DNA of 64,000 bases from Pseudohongiella sp. (GTDB lineage: Bacteria; Pseudomonadota; Gammaproteobacteria; Pseudomonadales; Pseudohongiellaceae): contig NZ_DRFV01000008.1 in NCBI RefSeq assembly GCF_011050365.1, positions 358,125 through 422,124 on the forward strand, read 5' to 3'. Made by a program: the position numbers and the translations under genes. The first letter of the stretch is position 1. Each line of letters opens with the position of its first letter. Of this stretch, positions 32,102 through 40,970 are shown piece by piece. The notes under the pieces are model-generated. The model was not told where the DNA came from. It ran no database searches and saw nothing but the letters and a program-made list of their open reading frames with translations.

Positions 32102-32724
32102 CTACACACACACTCGACATCAGAGACTTGCGTATTTCCCTCGCGGGTCAAACTCTGGTGAGCGTGAATACCACGATCAATCCGGGCGAGGTGTTGACCG
32201 TCATGGGGCCTTCGGGTTCCGGCAAGTCAGCCTTGCTGGCGGCCATAGCCGGTTTTCTGGGCAGTGATTTCACAGCGCAGGGCGAGGTATGGCTGGGCGC
32301 CGACCGTATTGACACATTACCGGCCGAGCAGCGAGGTATTGGTCTGCTGTTTCAGGATCCGCTTCTGTTCCCGCACATGTCGGTAGGGGGCAATTTGCGT
32401 TTTGCCATGCCCGCCGAGGAGCCCGACAAAGCAGGACGTATCGCCGGGCAGCTCACTGCGATGAATCTGGGGGGATATGAAAATCGTGATCCGGCAACAT
32501 TGTCCGGCGGCCAGAAAGCGCGCGTGGCGCTGCTCAGACTGTTGCTGTCCCGCCCGCGCGCAGTATTGCTGGATGAGCCCTTCTCCAAGCTGGATGCCCA
32601 CCTGCGACAGGACGTTCGGGCACAGGTGTTTGCCGGGCTGATTGCGGCAGGGTTGCCCTGTCTGCTGGTAACTCACGATGCCGACGATGCCGCGGCAGCG
32701 TCCGGTCCGGTGATTCAGCTGTAA
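32098..32724 (+). CDS. ynjD: YnjD-like ABC ATPase
   Basis: A 208-residue ATP-binding subunit. Walker A is GPSGSGKSAL, the Q loop is in LLFQDPLLFPHM, the signature is LSGGQKARVALLR, Walker B is AVLLDEPFSKLD, and the switch His is in LLVTHDADDA. The GTG at 32098 overlaps the permease stop in the same GTGA form used between ynjB and ynjC. A TTG at 32065 would give a 219-residue form close to E. coli YnjD (217), so the start is open. It ends the operon begun by the radical SAM gene. Confidence 0.92.
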   Translation: MTTHTLDIRDLRISLAGQTLVSVNTTINPGEVLTVMGPSGSGKSALLAAIAGFLGSDFTAQGEVWLGADRIDTLPAEQRGIGLLFQDPLLFPHMSVGGNLRFAMPAEEPDKAGRIAGQLTAMNLGGYENRDPATLSGGQKARVALLRLLLSRPRAVLLDEPFSKLDAHLRQDVRAQVFAGLIAAGLPCLLVTHDADDAAAASGPVIQL

Positions 32725-32765
32725 TGCAGGCAGTGTTTTAACCAGCGTCAGACTGGTGCAAGCTG

Positions 32766-33203
32766 CTACAGTCTTTTCTGGTACTCAACCAATTCAATAC
32801 CTGATCTGGTTTTACAACCGACAAGCCTGAAACCGTGCTTGAGGTACAGGGAGGTCGCGGGTGTATTCTTTTTTGCGGTTGAAACCGAAACAAGCTGGCC
32901 GAGACAAGTCTCCAGAACATGGGCTATCAGCGCTGATGCGATGCCGCGGCGTTGGAAATGTGGCTCAACAACCAGGCTGCTGATACTGGACGCTTGCAAG
33001 TGCAGAACACCAGCCAGGGTTGAATCTGCCAGCGCGCCAAAATATGTACCGGAATCATGCCGAATGTCTGCTGCTGTTCTGTCGAGCGGCGGAAAGGGTT
33101 CTGCCCCTATCAGCTCAGCTTCCTGACGATATGATGCTTGCATAATCCGGTGGATAGCTCCGGATATCTCGTCGTTGTTATTATCAAGGACGGTGATTTT
33201 CAT
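32766..33203 (-). CDS. GNAT-family N-acetyltransferase
   Basis: A 145-residue acyl-CoA-dependent acetyltransferase of the GNAT fold. The acetyl-CoA pyrophosphate-binding segment is VEPHFQRRGIASALIAHVLE (motif A, RRGIAS), followed by the C-terminal ATSLYLKHGFRLVG (motif B). It starts at an ATG that overlaps the stop of the serine hydrolase gene, so the two are coupled. The acceptor is unknown. It is the last gene of a four-gene minus-strand group. Confidence 0.88.
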   Translation of the reverse strand: MKITVLDNNNDEISGAIHRIMQASYRQEAELIGAEPFPPLDRTAADIRHDSGTYFGALADSTLAGVLHLQASSISSLVVEPHFQRRGIASALIAHVLETCLGQLVSVSTAKKNTPATSLYLKHGFRLVGCKTRSGIELVEYQKRL

Positions 33204-34489
33204 TGTGCTGAACGCTGCGCTCTCTGTTTATCTGCCGGGTCATGTTGTCGCTTGTGGCGAAGGCCAATACAAACAGAGGCCAGAAAAATAATAAGCACAC
33301 CAAGCAAGCCAGGCAGACGCATGCTTTGAATCACCGAGTCGGTATCGAGAATATCGGGATAACCGGTTTGCCAAAGTACCCACTGTGAGCCAATGCTGGT
33401 TGCCAAAGAGGGATGCCCGGTCTCCAGCAGTATGATGGCGTCCCTGGTGTCAGGGTTAATCCTGGCGGTGCTGTTGATGGCGGGGTCATTGCCGCCGTCA
33501 TGGCCGAATACAACATCGCCCGTGCCGGTCGGTGCGTACAAAATGGTACCCAGACCCCAAACATCAAAGCCCAGTGTTTTACCATGGGCCTGCCGCATGG
33601 CTACCAGCGTGTTGCGATTCAGTATACTGTCCGTGTCCGGCGGAAGAATCTGGGCAGCAACGAATTTTGCCAGATCCGCCGTCGTGGTGGCGAATCCGGT
33701 TGCCGCGCTTGATGCATACCGGTAAATCGGCGTCGGCTCGCCATGCTGGTTGAATGAACCAGCATTGTTGTCAACGCTGCTTAAGGGCTCATAGGCTGAC
33801 CGGTTCATGCCCAGCGGGATGAAAAACGTCTCATTCATGTACTCTTCGAAGGCCATGCCAGATACTTCCTCAATCAATAGCTGAAGGATCAGGTAGCTTC
33901 CTCCTGAATATTTCCACTCAGTCCCGGGCGCTACAGTGACGGCAATTCTGGCTGTGCTGCCATCGGATGTGCGCGGGTTTTCCAGGGATTCCTCAAGGCT
34001 TGGTATCGCCTCGTCAAGATGGTAGTCACCAAAACCCAGCTCGTCTGTCAGTCCTGCGGTATGACTCAACAGGCGTCTTACGGTGACTTCGTTGCTGTCG
34101 AACTCGCCGGTTGGCAGTGTCCATCGCGACACATAAGCGGACATCGGCGAGTCAAGGTCGACTTCTCCGTCCTGTACCAGTTTCATGACGCCGGCGGCCG
34201 TCAGCCACTTGCTCATGGACGCTGTTGCGAACACTGTGTCCCGGCCAATCAGGTCGTTTGAGGTCGAGTAATACTCTCTGCTGATCGCGCCGTCTTCGAT
34301 GAGGATAAAAGCTGCATTGCCTGAGTTATGTTCGGCAATGAGGTCAGTTGCCTGGCGGAAAAATGCATCGCTATCTCCTGTCGGTGCGATAGGGTGCATC
34401 CACCAGCCGAAGAGTGCTGTGACAATAACAAAGGCAAGCCATAAGGCCATCAGAATCAGCGTGGCTGCCGTCAATCGAGCGAATGTCAT
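33200..34489 (-). CDS. Beta-lactamase-fold serine hydrolase
   Basis: A 429-residue class C beta-lactamase / penicillin-binding-protein-like enzyme. One N-terminal TM helix (about 8-30) anchors the catalytic domain outside. Motifs: SMSK at 91-94 (SxxK), YSG in WKYSGGSY, and HDGGN late in the domain in place of KTG. A second hydrophobic helix near the C-terminus (LLGVLIIFLASVCIGL) suggests a tail anchor. The ATG at 34489 follows a CGGGAGAA site. Family members include esterases, D-aminopeptidases and D,D-carboxypeptidases; this one cannot be narrowed further. Coupled with the acetyltransferase gene. Confidence 0.9.
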   Translation of the reverse strand: MTFARLTAATLILMALWLAFVIVTALFGWWMHPIAPTGDSDAFFRQATDLIAEHNSGNAAFILIEDGAISREYYSTSNDLIGRDTVFATASMSKWLTAAGVMKLVQDGEVDLDSPMSAYVSRWTLPTGEFDSNEVTVRRLLSHTAGLTDELGFGDYHLDEAIPSLEESLENPRTSDGSTARIAVTVAPGTEWKYSGGSYLILQLLIEEVSGMAFEEYMNETFFIPLGMNRSAYEPLSSVDNNAGSFNQHGEPTPIYRYASSAATGFATTTADLAKFVAAQILPPDTDSILNRNTLVAMRQAHGKTLGFDVWGLGTILYAPTGTGDVVFGHDGGNDPAINSTARINPDTRDAIILLETGHPSLATSIGSQWVLWQTGYPDILDTDSVIQSMRLPGLLGVLIIFLASVCIGLRHKRQHDPADKQRAQRSAQ

Positions 34490-34524
34490 ATTTCTCCCGT
34501 CAGTATGTTCTGGGCCGACAATGA

Positions 34525-35118
34525 TCAAACCACCTCAATCATTTCGGGTTTGCGCAGGAAGTAGACGGCCAATACGATCAGTGCGACCGGGTATATCACA
34601 GCAGTAAAAAAAGAAAACAGGATGGTCAGTTCAAAAATACCCTGTATCAACGTCACGATTGCAAAGACCTTGACAGGATAAGGCAGTTGCACAGAATTTC
34701 GCATAAGCACGAAGGCGATCAGGATATCAATGACACCAAAAGCGACGGTGCAGGCAACTGTCAGCAACATATTCAAGCCAAGCGCTGACTCGTGTCTTGA
34801 TGCCAGGCTGTCTCCGAACAAGGGGGCAGACAGTTCTAGAGCGAACCCCCCAAGATGGAATACAACATTGACTGCGATGATCATCGTCAGGAAAATGTCC
34901 AGGTCACGAAAATTATGATGATCATGCAGCTTGCGCCTGAGTGAGTAGTAGACATAAACCGTCGCAAAACCCATCAGCAGAAATACCCAATCCGCCGCCA
35001 CCAGTCCATATCCGATGCCATCGGTATAATCCGACAGCGCCACATAAAGCCAGAAAACGGGTGTCAGCATCGCCAAAGCGATGGCTGCAAATCCGGGCCA
35101 GACGTAGTCATTATTCAT
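34525..35118 (-). CDS. Integral membrane protein of unknown function
   Basis: A 197-residue protein with about six hydrophobic helices and few charged residues outside loops. I do not recognise a named family. It lies between a small XRE-type regulator and a membrane-anchored serine hydrolase, spaced 57 and 35 bases, so it is likely co-transcribed. Small XRE regulators often precede a multi-TM protein of this size (DUF2975-like pairs), and it may be one of these. Confidence 0.72.
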   Translation of the reverse strand: MNNDYVWPGFAAIALAMLTPVFWLYVALSDYTDGIGYGLVAADWVFLLMGFATVYVYYSLRRKLHDHHNFRDLDIFLTMIIAVNVVFHLGGFALELSAPLFGDSLASRHESALGLNMLLTVACTVAFGVIDILIAFVLMRNSVQLPYPVKVFAIVTLIQGIFELTILFSFFTAVIYPVALIVLAVYFLRKPEMIEVV

Positions 35119-35175
35119 GTGTGCCTCCTGTCAGCGAAGTAATCCCTGGCGCTTCTGTTTGCGTGTCGGTGCCGT

Positions 35176-35394
35176 CTACTTTTTGTTGCTATCGTCAATG
35201 TACTCAAGGATATCTCCGGGCTGGCAACCCAGCTCCTTGCAGATCACGGCGAGCGTACTGAATCGAATGGCTTTGACCTTGCCGGTTTTCAACAAGGACA
35301 GATTGGTCATGGAGATACCGATCCGCTTTGACAGTTCCGTCAGCGAGATCTTCTTCTTGGCCATTTCCACATCAAGGTTTATACGAATTTCCAT
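35176..35394 (-). CDS. Small XRE-family transcriptional regulator
   Basis: A 72-residue helix-turn-helix protein of the Cro/CI type. The HTH is clear: LTELSKRIGISMTNLSLLKT, then KAIRFSTLAVICKELGCQPG and the usual DILEY end. I place the start at the ATG at 35394, where the family begins; the in-frame extension upstream is not conserved-looking. Such regulators often repress their own operon; an inverted repeat lies 22-43 bases upstream. Confidence 0.9.
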   Translation of the reverse strand: MEIRINLDVEMAKKKISLTELSKRIGISMTNLSLLKTGKVKAIRFSTLAVICKELGCQPGDILEYIDDSNKK

Positions 35395-35768
35395 GAAACG
35401 TAGGCTAGCCGCGTAATTTATGCCTGTCAACATAAATATTACGATAAACGTAAAATATAAGGGCGTAAAGCAAGTGTTGTTGTCTGGTCGGGGGAATTGT
35501 TCCGTAGCCGATATTTGGAGATGCTTTAGGCGTCTGGTCGGCGACAGGTCGGTCAGCCGGGTTGATCTAGAAGCCGAATTGATACCGCGATTCCCGCTCA
35601 TTGTTTCGGGCTTGGTGCCGAATACATGTTGTGAATGATTCTGCTGGCATTACTGATACTGGGTAGTTGCATGTGAAGGGGCATGGTACTCTTTGTCAGG
35701 TGTAAGCGCTGATCACACCAGTATTGTCAGGTGGCACGATTGGCCTTAATTAGAAGGCACCTCAGGAA
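35395..35768. promoter_or_regulatory. Divergent intergenic region with inverted repeat
   Basis: 374 bases between the XRE regulator and the hybrid kinase. ATTTATG at 35416-35422 pairs with CATAAAT at 35431-35437 across 8 bases, a plausible XRE operator 22-43 bases before that gene's start. A/T-rich DNA to about 35460 would hold its promoter. The rest (35470-35768) shows no gene I can support; it should include the promoter of the kinase. Confidence 0.45.
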
Positions 35769-37907
35769 ATGATTTCAACCCGGGACACGAGCATAGAACG
35801 TCGCCAGAGACAGGCGCGGAATGTTGTCCTGATCGCTTTGCTGGTCGGGTTCGCCGGCGCCATGCTTGGCGTTGTTTTTGGTGTGCTGGCCGGAGCCTTG
35901 ATTGGGGCTGAAGCCTGGCTGATCGGTTTTCTTGGCGTGGTTACGGGCGTCCTGATAGTTCTTGTGATGTTGAAGCCGGCGATGGCGACGAGTGTCGCCG
36001 CCGGCGTATTGACTACCTATTTCGCTTTTCACCTTAATGCCGGCGCCATCATCGTCTATCAGGCTTCCGGGGAAGTTCTGCGGATTATTCCCTATATCAC
36101 GTGGTTCTTTCCGCTGGTTGTGTTTCACCAGTTCACGAACTTCGGCTTCTATAAGCGCCCCATCAGTATTCTTGTCGCTCTCAGCCCGCTGCCGACGGCG
36201 GCGTATGTGCTTGCGCATCTGGCCAATGCCTCCGATCTCGGCGCCCTGGACGCAATGGGAACATTCGTGTTCAGTTACCTGGTCTTTGCTTTGTGCTTCG
36301 GTTTTTTTACCCGACATCGCGATGAGGCGGTTCAGCGTGCGGCCATGGCCGAGGAAGCCGCTCGCAGTGCTGCCGCGCTGCGGCAGAGCGAAGAGCGATT
36401 CAGGCTGGTAAGCCTGGCAACAAACGATCTCATTTGGGATGCTGATCTTAAGTCCGCCAGAATCTGGTGGAACAAGTCATTGCGCGACGCTTTTGGTTAT
36501 GACATATCGGGGTCCAGTACGGACCTGACTACTTGGCAAAGCTGGATTCACCCCGACGAACGAGATCGGGTACTGAAAAGCCTGCAGCGGGTAGTCAAAA
36601 GTGGCGGCAGTAACTGGAGCGACGAGTATCGGTTTGTGCGCGCGGACGGCACGATATTGAACGTGGTTTCCCGCGGCCTTGTTCTCAGCGACGAGTCGGG
36701 TGAGCCTGTCCGGGTGCTCGGCAGCACGACCGATGTCACAGAATTGCGCGCTCTGGAAAAGAAATTGCGTCAGTCCCAGAAAATGGAGGCTATAGGTCAA
36801 TTGACGGGTGGTATTGCTCACGATTTCAACAACCTTCTGACAATCATTATGGGCAGTGCCGAAGCTCTGGCACACATTCATGCAAACAACCCGGCAGCGC
36901 ATGAACTGGCGCAGAATACGATGCACGCTGCCGAACGCGGGGCAAGTCTGACCGGTCGCCTGCTCTCGTTCGCGCGGCTTCAGGCGCTTACGCCTGAAAC
37001 TCTTCACCCGGGGCAATTGCTGGAAGGCTTTGAAGGATTGATCCGCCGAACCATTGATGGGGATATCGAGATCGGGTTCAATGTTGCGCCTGATGTTCTG
37101 CCTATTGAGGTCGATCAGGGGCAACTGGAGAATGCAGTGCTGAATCTGGTGATTAATGCCCGTGACGCCATGCCCGAAGGTGGACGACTGACAATCGAGG
37201 CATCAAACAGGACGCTCACGGCCGATGATTTGCCGCCCAATGAGGGAATGCAGGCGGGACAATACGTCATGATTGCGGTGTCAGATAATGGCTGCGGAAT
37301 GTCACGGGATGTGATGGACCGTGCCTTTGAACCTTTCTTTACCAACAAGGAGGCTGGCAAGGGGTCCGGGCTTGGTCTGTCAATGGTTTGGGGTTTTGTG
37401 CGGCAGTCGCAGGGTCAGGCTGTGATCTATTCGGAACCCGGCGAGGGCACGACGGTGAAGCTTTACTTCCCTGCAGCAAAAGACAAAACGCTGCAGGCGA
37501 AATCGCCATCCGTGGTCGACGCAGTAGTGGGCGGAAGCGAGAGCATCCTGGTGGCTGAAGACAATGATCTGGTTCGCGATCATGTGGTGGCGCAACTCGT
37601 GGGGCTTGGCTACGAAGTAAAAGCAGCCGCGTCGGCAGCAGAGGCGCTCGCATTCATCGACGCTGGCTGGACCTTTGACTTGCTATTCACGGATGTGGTG
37701 ATGCCCGGAGGCATGAGTGGCAAGCAACTTGCTGATGCTGCCTGGCTTCGCCAGCCCGGTCTCAAGGTGCTCTTTACCTCCGGCTACACCGAAGATGCCA
37801 TCGTGCACCAGGGGAGGCTTGAGCCCGGCGTAAATCTTTTGGGCAAACCCTACCGTCGCGCAGATCTGGTCGCGAAGGTCCGCCACGTACTGGATGGGGG
37901 AGCATGA
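35769..37907 (+). CDS. Hybrid sensor histidine kinase (7TM-like, PAS, HK, REC)
   Basis: A 712-residue hybrid kinase. Residues 18-182 form about six TM helices of a MASE-like sensor; 205-325 form a PAS_3 domain with the WIHPDERDRV and YRFVRADGT motifs; 330-570 the kinase, with phospho-acceptor His351 in GGIAHDFNNLL, N box NLVINARDAMPEGG and G boxes DNGCGM and GSGLGL; and 592-710 a receiver with phospho-acceptor Asp642 in LLFTDVVMPGG. This GGIAHDFNNLL subtype often works without a DNA-binding partner next door, and none is present here. The stimulus is unknown. It stands alone, convergent with a protease gene. Confidence 0.93.
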   Translation: MISTRDTSIERRQRQARNVVLIALLVGFAGAMLGVVFGVLAGALIGAEAWLIGFLGVVTGVLIVLVMLKPAMATSVAAGVLTTYFAFHLNAGAIIVYQASGEVLRIIPYITWFFPLVVFHQFTNFGFYKRPISILVALSPLPTAAYVLAHLANASDLGALDAMGTFVFSYLVFALCFGFFTRHRDEAVQRAAMAEEAARSAAALRQSEERFRLVSLATNDLIWDADLKSARIWWNKSLRDAFGYDISGSSTDLTTWQSWIHPDERDRVLKSLQRVVKSGGSNWSDEYRFVRADGTILNVVSRGLVLSDESGEPVRVLGSTTDVTELRALEKKLRQSQKMEAIGQLTGGIAHDFNNLLTIIMGSAEALAHIHANNPAAHELAQNTMHAAERGASLTGRLLSFARLQALTPETLHPGQLLEGFEGLIRRTIDGDIEIGFNVAPDVLPIEVDQGQLENAVLNLVINARDAMPEGGRLTIEASNRTLTADDLPPNEGMQAGQYVMIAVSDNGCGMSRDVMDRAFEPFFTNKEAGKGSGLGLSMVWGFVRQSQGQAVIYSEPGEGTTVKLYFPAAKDKTLQAKSPSVVDAVVGGSESILVAEDNDLVRDHVVAQLVGLGYEVKAAASAAEALAFIDAGWTFDLLFTDVVMPGGMSGKQLADAAWLRQPGLKVLFTSGYTEDAIVHQGRLEPGVNLLGKPYRRADLVAKVRHVLDGGA

Positions 37908-37947
37908 TCGTGCGGCTGCATGCTGATCAAACGGGTTCTTTGCATCC

Positions 37948-39111
37948 CTAGCGATAGCAAAGCAGGGCGCCTGTCATCGTCTGTGCTCGCTCAGCAATGT
38001 CCGCTGTGCTTAATTCTTCCGAGTTGTCAGACAACTCATATCTGATGTTGTTGGCCCTGAGGAATGACTGCGTAATGTCGGAGGTAATTGCAAAGTTTAC
38101 ATTTTGCGGAATGTTGCCTGACTGCTGGGCGAAATAATCCTGATTGGCTGTCGACACGACCACGCCAACGACTGCACCATATATATCAAAAACAGGCCCG
38201 CCACTATTCCCGGGCTGGATTTGTGCAGAGATCTGAAACGTTGATAAGTCATCGCCTAATCCTGTTAGCGCGCTGACAAGCCCGTTGGTCAGATTGCCAC
38301 TGGAAGACAGGTCTCCGAGAAGCGGAAAGCCGTACACTACGATGTCATCGCCCAAGCGAATTCTGCCCTGAGTCCGAAATGGCGCCGCTCTGGTGGTGCT
38401 ATCTGTTTTCAGAAGTGCCAGGTCAAAGCTCTCATTCGTGGCCACCACGGTGGCTTCAATCGCGAGCGCGCCAGGTAACTGAAATCTTAACGAGCTGCAT
38501 TCCGAGATAACGTGGTAGTTTGTAATCAGATGGCCTTCGTTGGTAACCGCAAATGCCGTTCCGGATCCGATGACCTGCGGGCTACCATTTGCAGCGGTTC
38601 CGGATGAACCACTTGTTTCGGAACCTTGATCCGTCAATAAACTGGCTAGCTCAGTGATGTATAATTCAGTCTCGGCATAGACATCACCCTCATTATAAAC
38701 TCCGACCCAGATGTCATAGATGCCCGCCAACGGTCGTTCGAACGTAACCCCTGCCGTTAATCCCAGCTCCTCACTGTAATCGTCATTGCAATGCCATTGA
38801 CCGTCAGGAGCATTGATTAGCAGTACCGTATCAACTGTTGATTCAGCAAAAAAGCTAAGCTCAAAGTCTGCGCTGCCAGTGGAGTAGTCAATCTGATAAT
38901 CAGGTGCATCGCTAACGAACCCGTTGCAGTCAAACTGGTTTGCTTGAGACAAATTTACCGATCCCCCTGCAACCATGTCGATCACACGCGGGTCATCGGC
39001 GAAACCAGCGGAGAGGGATATTTCTCCAAAGTAGGCATCGCGCGAAACATCCTGAGCCATCACTGCGGCAGGGGTGATGGCCATGAGCAACAAGAAGGTG
39101 GAGGATCGCAT
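37948..39111 (-). CDS. Secreted trypsin-like serine protease with N-terminal sensor-like domain
   Basis: A 387-residue exported protein. The signal peptide ends at VMAQ (residue 20). Residues 25-155 resemble a bacterial pre-peptidase C-terminal type beta-sandwich, seen in the pattern DVDTVLLI-like TVDTVLLINAPDG and IYDIWVGVYNEGD. Residues 178-360 are a chymotrypsin fold with the triad His200 (TNYHV), Asp230 (SFDLALLKT) and Ser303 (GNSGGP). There is no PDZ domain, unlike DegP. The ATG at 39111 has AAGG upstream and is preferred over the GTG at 39141. The substrate is unknown; a periplasmic or surface quality-control role is likely. Confidence 0.87.
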   Translation of the reverse strand: MRSSTFLLLMAITPAAVMAQDVSRDAYFGEISLSAGFADDPRVIDMVAGGSVNLSQANQFDCNGFVSDAPDYQIDYSTGSADFELSFFAESTVDTVLLINAPDGQWHCNDDYSEELGLTAGVTFERPLAGIYDIWVGVYNEGDVYAETELYITELASLLTDQGSETSGSSGTAANGSPQVIGSGTAFAVTNEGHLITNYHVISECSSLRFQLPGALAIEATVVATNESFDLALLKTDSTTRAAPFRTQGRIRLGDDIVVYGFPLLGDLSSSGNLTNGLVSALTGLGDDLSTFQISAQIQPGNSGGPVFDIYGAVVGVVVSTANQDYFAQQSGNIPQNVNFAITSDITQSFLRANNIRYELSDNSEELSTADIAERAQTMTGALLCYR

Positions 39112-39258
39112 GACACTAAACCTTGTTGCTGTACTTTTCACCCGGCGAAGCCTGGGTGGTAAGCATGCAAAATTTATTCATTCGGCTGCTCCGATTGACA
39201 AACCGCTAAATACGGATCGACAATGATATGGCGTTTAGACCCCAATGTGCAATAAAGC

Positions 39259-40137
39259 ATGAGAAGGATGCCAGCGTACATCATGGACCTTTCTAGTCGA
39301 GTAACGATTGTACTGCTGTTCATGTTCGTTGTGGCGGTAGCTCTGTGGCTGTTTGTTTACCCTCGCTGGCGCCGCAAGCGCCTGGATAGCAAACCGTTTC
39401 CCGACAGTTGGCATGCTATCGTCAGACAACGCCTGCCGTTTTACCAGCGAATGCCTGCCGATCTGAGACTGGCCCTGCAAAACAGGATTACGCATTTTTT
39501 GGCAGGCAAGCAATTTTACGGGTGCGCCGGACAGCACGTGGACGACAACGTCAGAGTCAGTATCGCCGCGCAGGCCTGCCTGCTGGTGCTGAATAGATCC
39601 GGTGACTACTACTCGGAGCTGCACACCATTCTGGTTTATCCTTCCGCGTTTCTGGTAACGCATGGCGGTGTCAATGAGCATGGCCTGGTGTCACATGACG
39701 AGCGCGTGTTGGCAGGTGAGTCCTGGAACAATGGACGTATCGTGTTGTCCTGGGATAGCGTTGAGCACGGGGCGCGTGATTTCAGCGACGGCAACAATGT
39801 AGTGCTACATGAGTTTGCTCACCAGCTTGACCATCAAAGTGGTGCCACCAATGGCGCGCCGCTGTTGGCCAGCCGCAGTGCATATCAGCAGTGGGCAGCC
39901 GTCTTTACCGCAGAGTTTGAAAGCTTAAGGCAGTTGGCTATGAGGCAGAGTACCCAAAGCGTCCATGCACAGCCTCAGGAGGTTCTGGATTTCTACGGCG
40001 CAACAGAGCCCGCAGAATTTTTCGCCGTGGCGACTGAAACCTTTTACGAAAAACCCACACAGCTTGAAGCGCGCCATCCGCAATTATTCGAGCAGCTGAG
40101 GCAATACTACGGTGTGGATCCTCGCGAATGGCAATAA
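39259..40137 (+). CDS. mtfA: MtfA-like zinc peptidase with membrane anchor
   Basis: A 292-residue protein of the MtfA (Mlc titration factor A) family, a zinc peptidase related to the anthrax lethal factor fold. The metal motif is VVLHEFAHQLDHQ, with a second Glu in EPAEFFAVATETFYEKP. In E. coli MtfA binds the repressor Mlc and affects glucose PTS genes. This version has an N-terminal TM helix (about residues 14-33) that the E. coli protein lacks, so it may face the membrane. Start codons at 39259, 39268 and 39283 are all possible. Confidence 0.92.
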   Translation: MRRMPAYIMDLSSRVTIVLLFMFVVAVALWLFVYPRWRRKRLDSKPFPDSWHAIVRQRLPFYQRMPADLRLALQNRITHFLAGKQFYGCAGQHVDDNVRVSIAAQACLLVLNRSGDYYSELHTILVYPSAFLVTHGGVNEHGLVSHDERVLAGESWNNGRIVLSWDSVEHGARDFSDGNNVVLHEFAHQLDHQSGATNGAPLLASRSAYQQWAAVFTAEFESLRQLAMRQSTQSVHAQPQEVLDFYGATEPAEFFAVATETFYEKPTQLEARHPQLFEQLRQYYGVDPREWQ

Positions 40138-40168
40138 CGCGGAAAGGTCATTGCAAGATGGCTGGGTG

Positions 40169-40966
40169 CTACTCGTGAAATGTCAGGTTGTACTTTTCGA
40201 GCAGTAACCGTTCCCGTTCGCCTTTCAGTGACAAGCGACCCTCATTCCAGATTCGCATCAGGGTTTGTCTTCTTGCGGCCGGCATGGCGGTAGAGAAAAT
40301 GGGCATCTCCACCAGTTTGGTCTCCAGTCCCGGGTGCACGACTATCAGTTCATTCTCCAGGTTTAAACGATTCAGAGCGTACTGCAGGACCAGTTCGTTG
40401 TCGGCATATATGTCAACTCTGTTGTCTCTGATCATACGTAAAATCCGGTCTACCACGTCATCGTAACCCGCGATCACCTCAACGAAGTCCGAATTCTGCG
40501 GGTCACTGATAAAGTCCTGGTAACCAGCGCTCATGGAGCTGTAATCCCAGCCGGGACCGGTTGCGACTCGTCTTCCCTGGATGGACTGAACGCCGTCGTA
40601 TCGCCAGGGATCGTCTCGCCTGACGACAAAGGCCGAGGGGTATGTGAATGTTTCTTCGGCGGCATATACAAAGCCTTTTTCCGAATTTCTGGTGTACAGG
40701 TATTCCGGCAACATATCACAAAGGCCCTGCGCGACCATGTCCAGCCCTCGTGCCAGGGGAACTTCATAATATTCGAGTTGATAGCCTTGGGCTGTGTATA
40801 TTTGCTCAAGCATATCGATGACGACACCACGTTCAGGCGACTCTGCCGAGGGAAATATCGTCATCGGCGCCCAATGGTCATAACAGACTGATATTGTATC
40901 GGCATGACTCAGTCTTGCCGTGCCGGCAGCTGTCAGAGCCAGCATGACCAAGATGGATCTATACAT
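40169..40966 (-). CDS. Periplasmic solute-binding-like protein (SBP_bac_3)
   Basis: A 265-residue exported protein of the polar amino-acid binding-protein fold. Signal peptide to about SHADT (residues 1-22), then TISVCYDHWAPMTIFP and GVVIDMLEQIYTAQGYQLEY, characteristic of the family. No permease or ATPase is nearby; the gene overlaps the end of a diguanylate cyclase gene that precedes it on the same strand, so the binding protein probably informs the cyclase rather than a transporter. The ATG at 40966 gives a clean signal peptide; the longer frame starts inside the cyclase gene. Confidence 0.85.
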   Translation of the reverse strand: MYRSILVMLALTAAGTARLSHADTISVCYDHWAPMTIFPSAESPERGVVIDMLEQIYTAQGYQLEYYEVPLARGLDMVAQGLCDMLPEYLYTRNSEKGFVYAAEETFTYPSAFVVRRDDPWRYDGVQSIQGRRVATGPGWDYSSMSAGYQDFISDPQNSDFVEVIAGYDDVVDRILRMIRDNRVDIYADNELVLQYALNRLNLENELIVVHPGLETKLVEMPIFSTAMPAARRQTLMRIWNEGRLSLKGERERLLLEKYNLTFHE

Positions 40967-40970
40967 TTTT

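Noticed and set aside
35395..35601. N-terminal extension of the XRE regulator
   Set aside because: Extra residues are not like the family, and the region holds an operator-like repeat.
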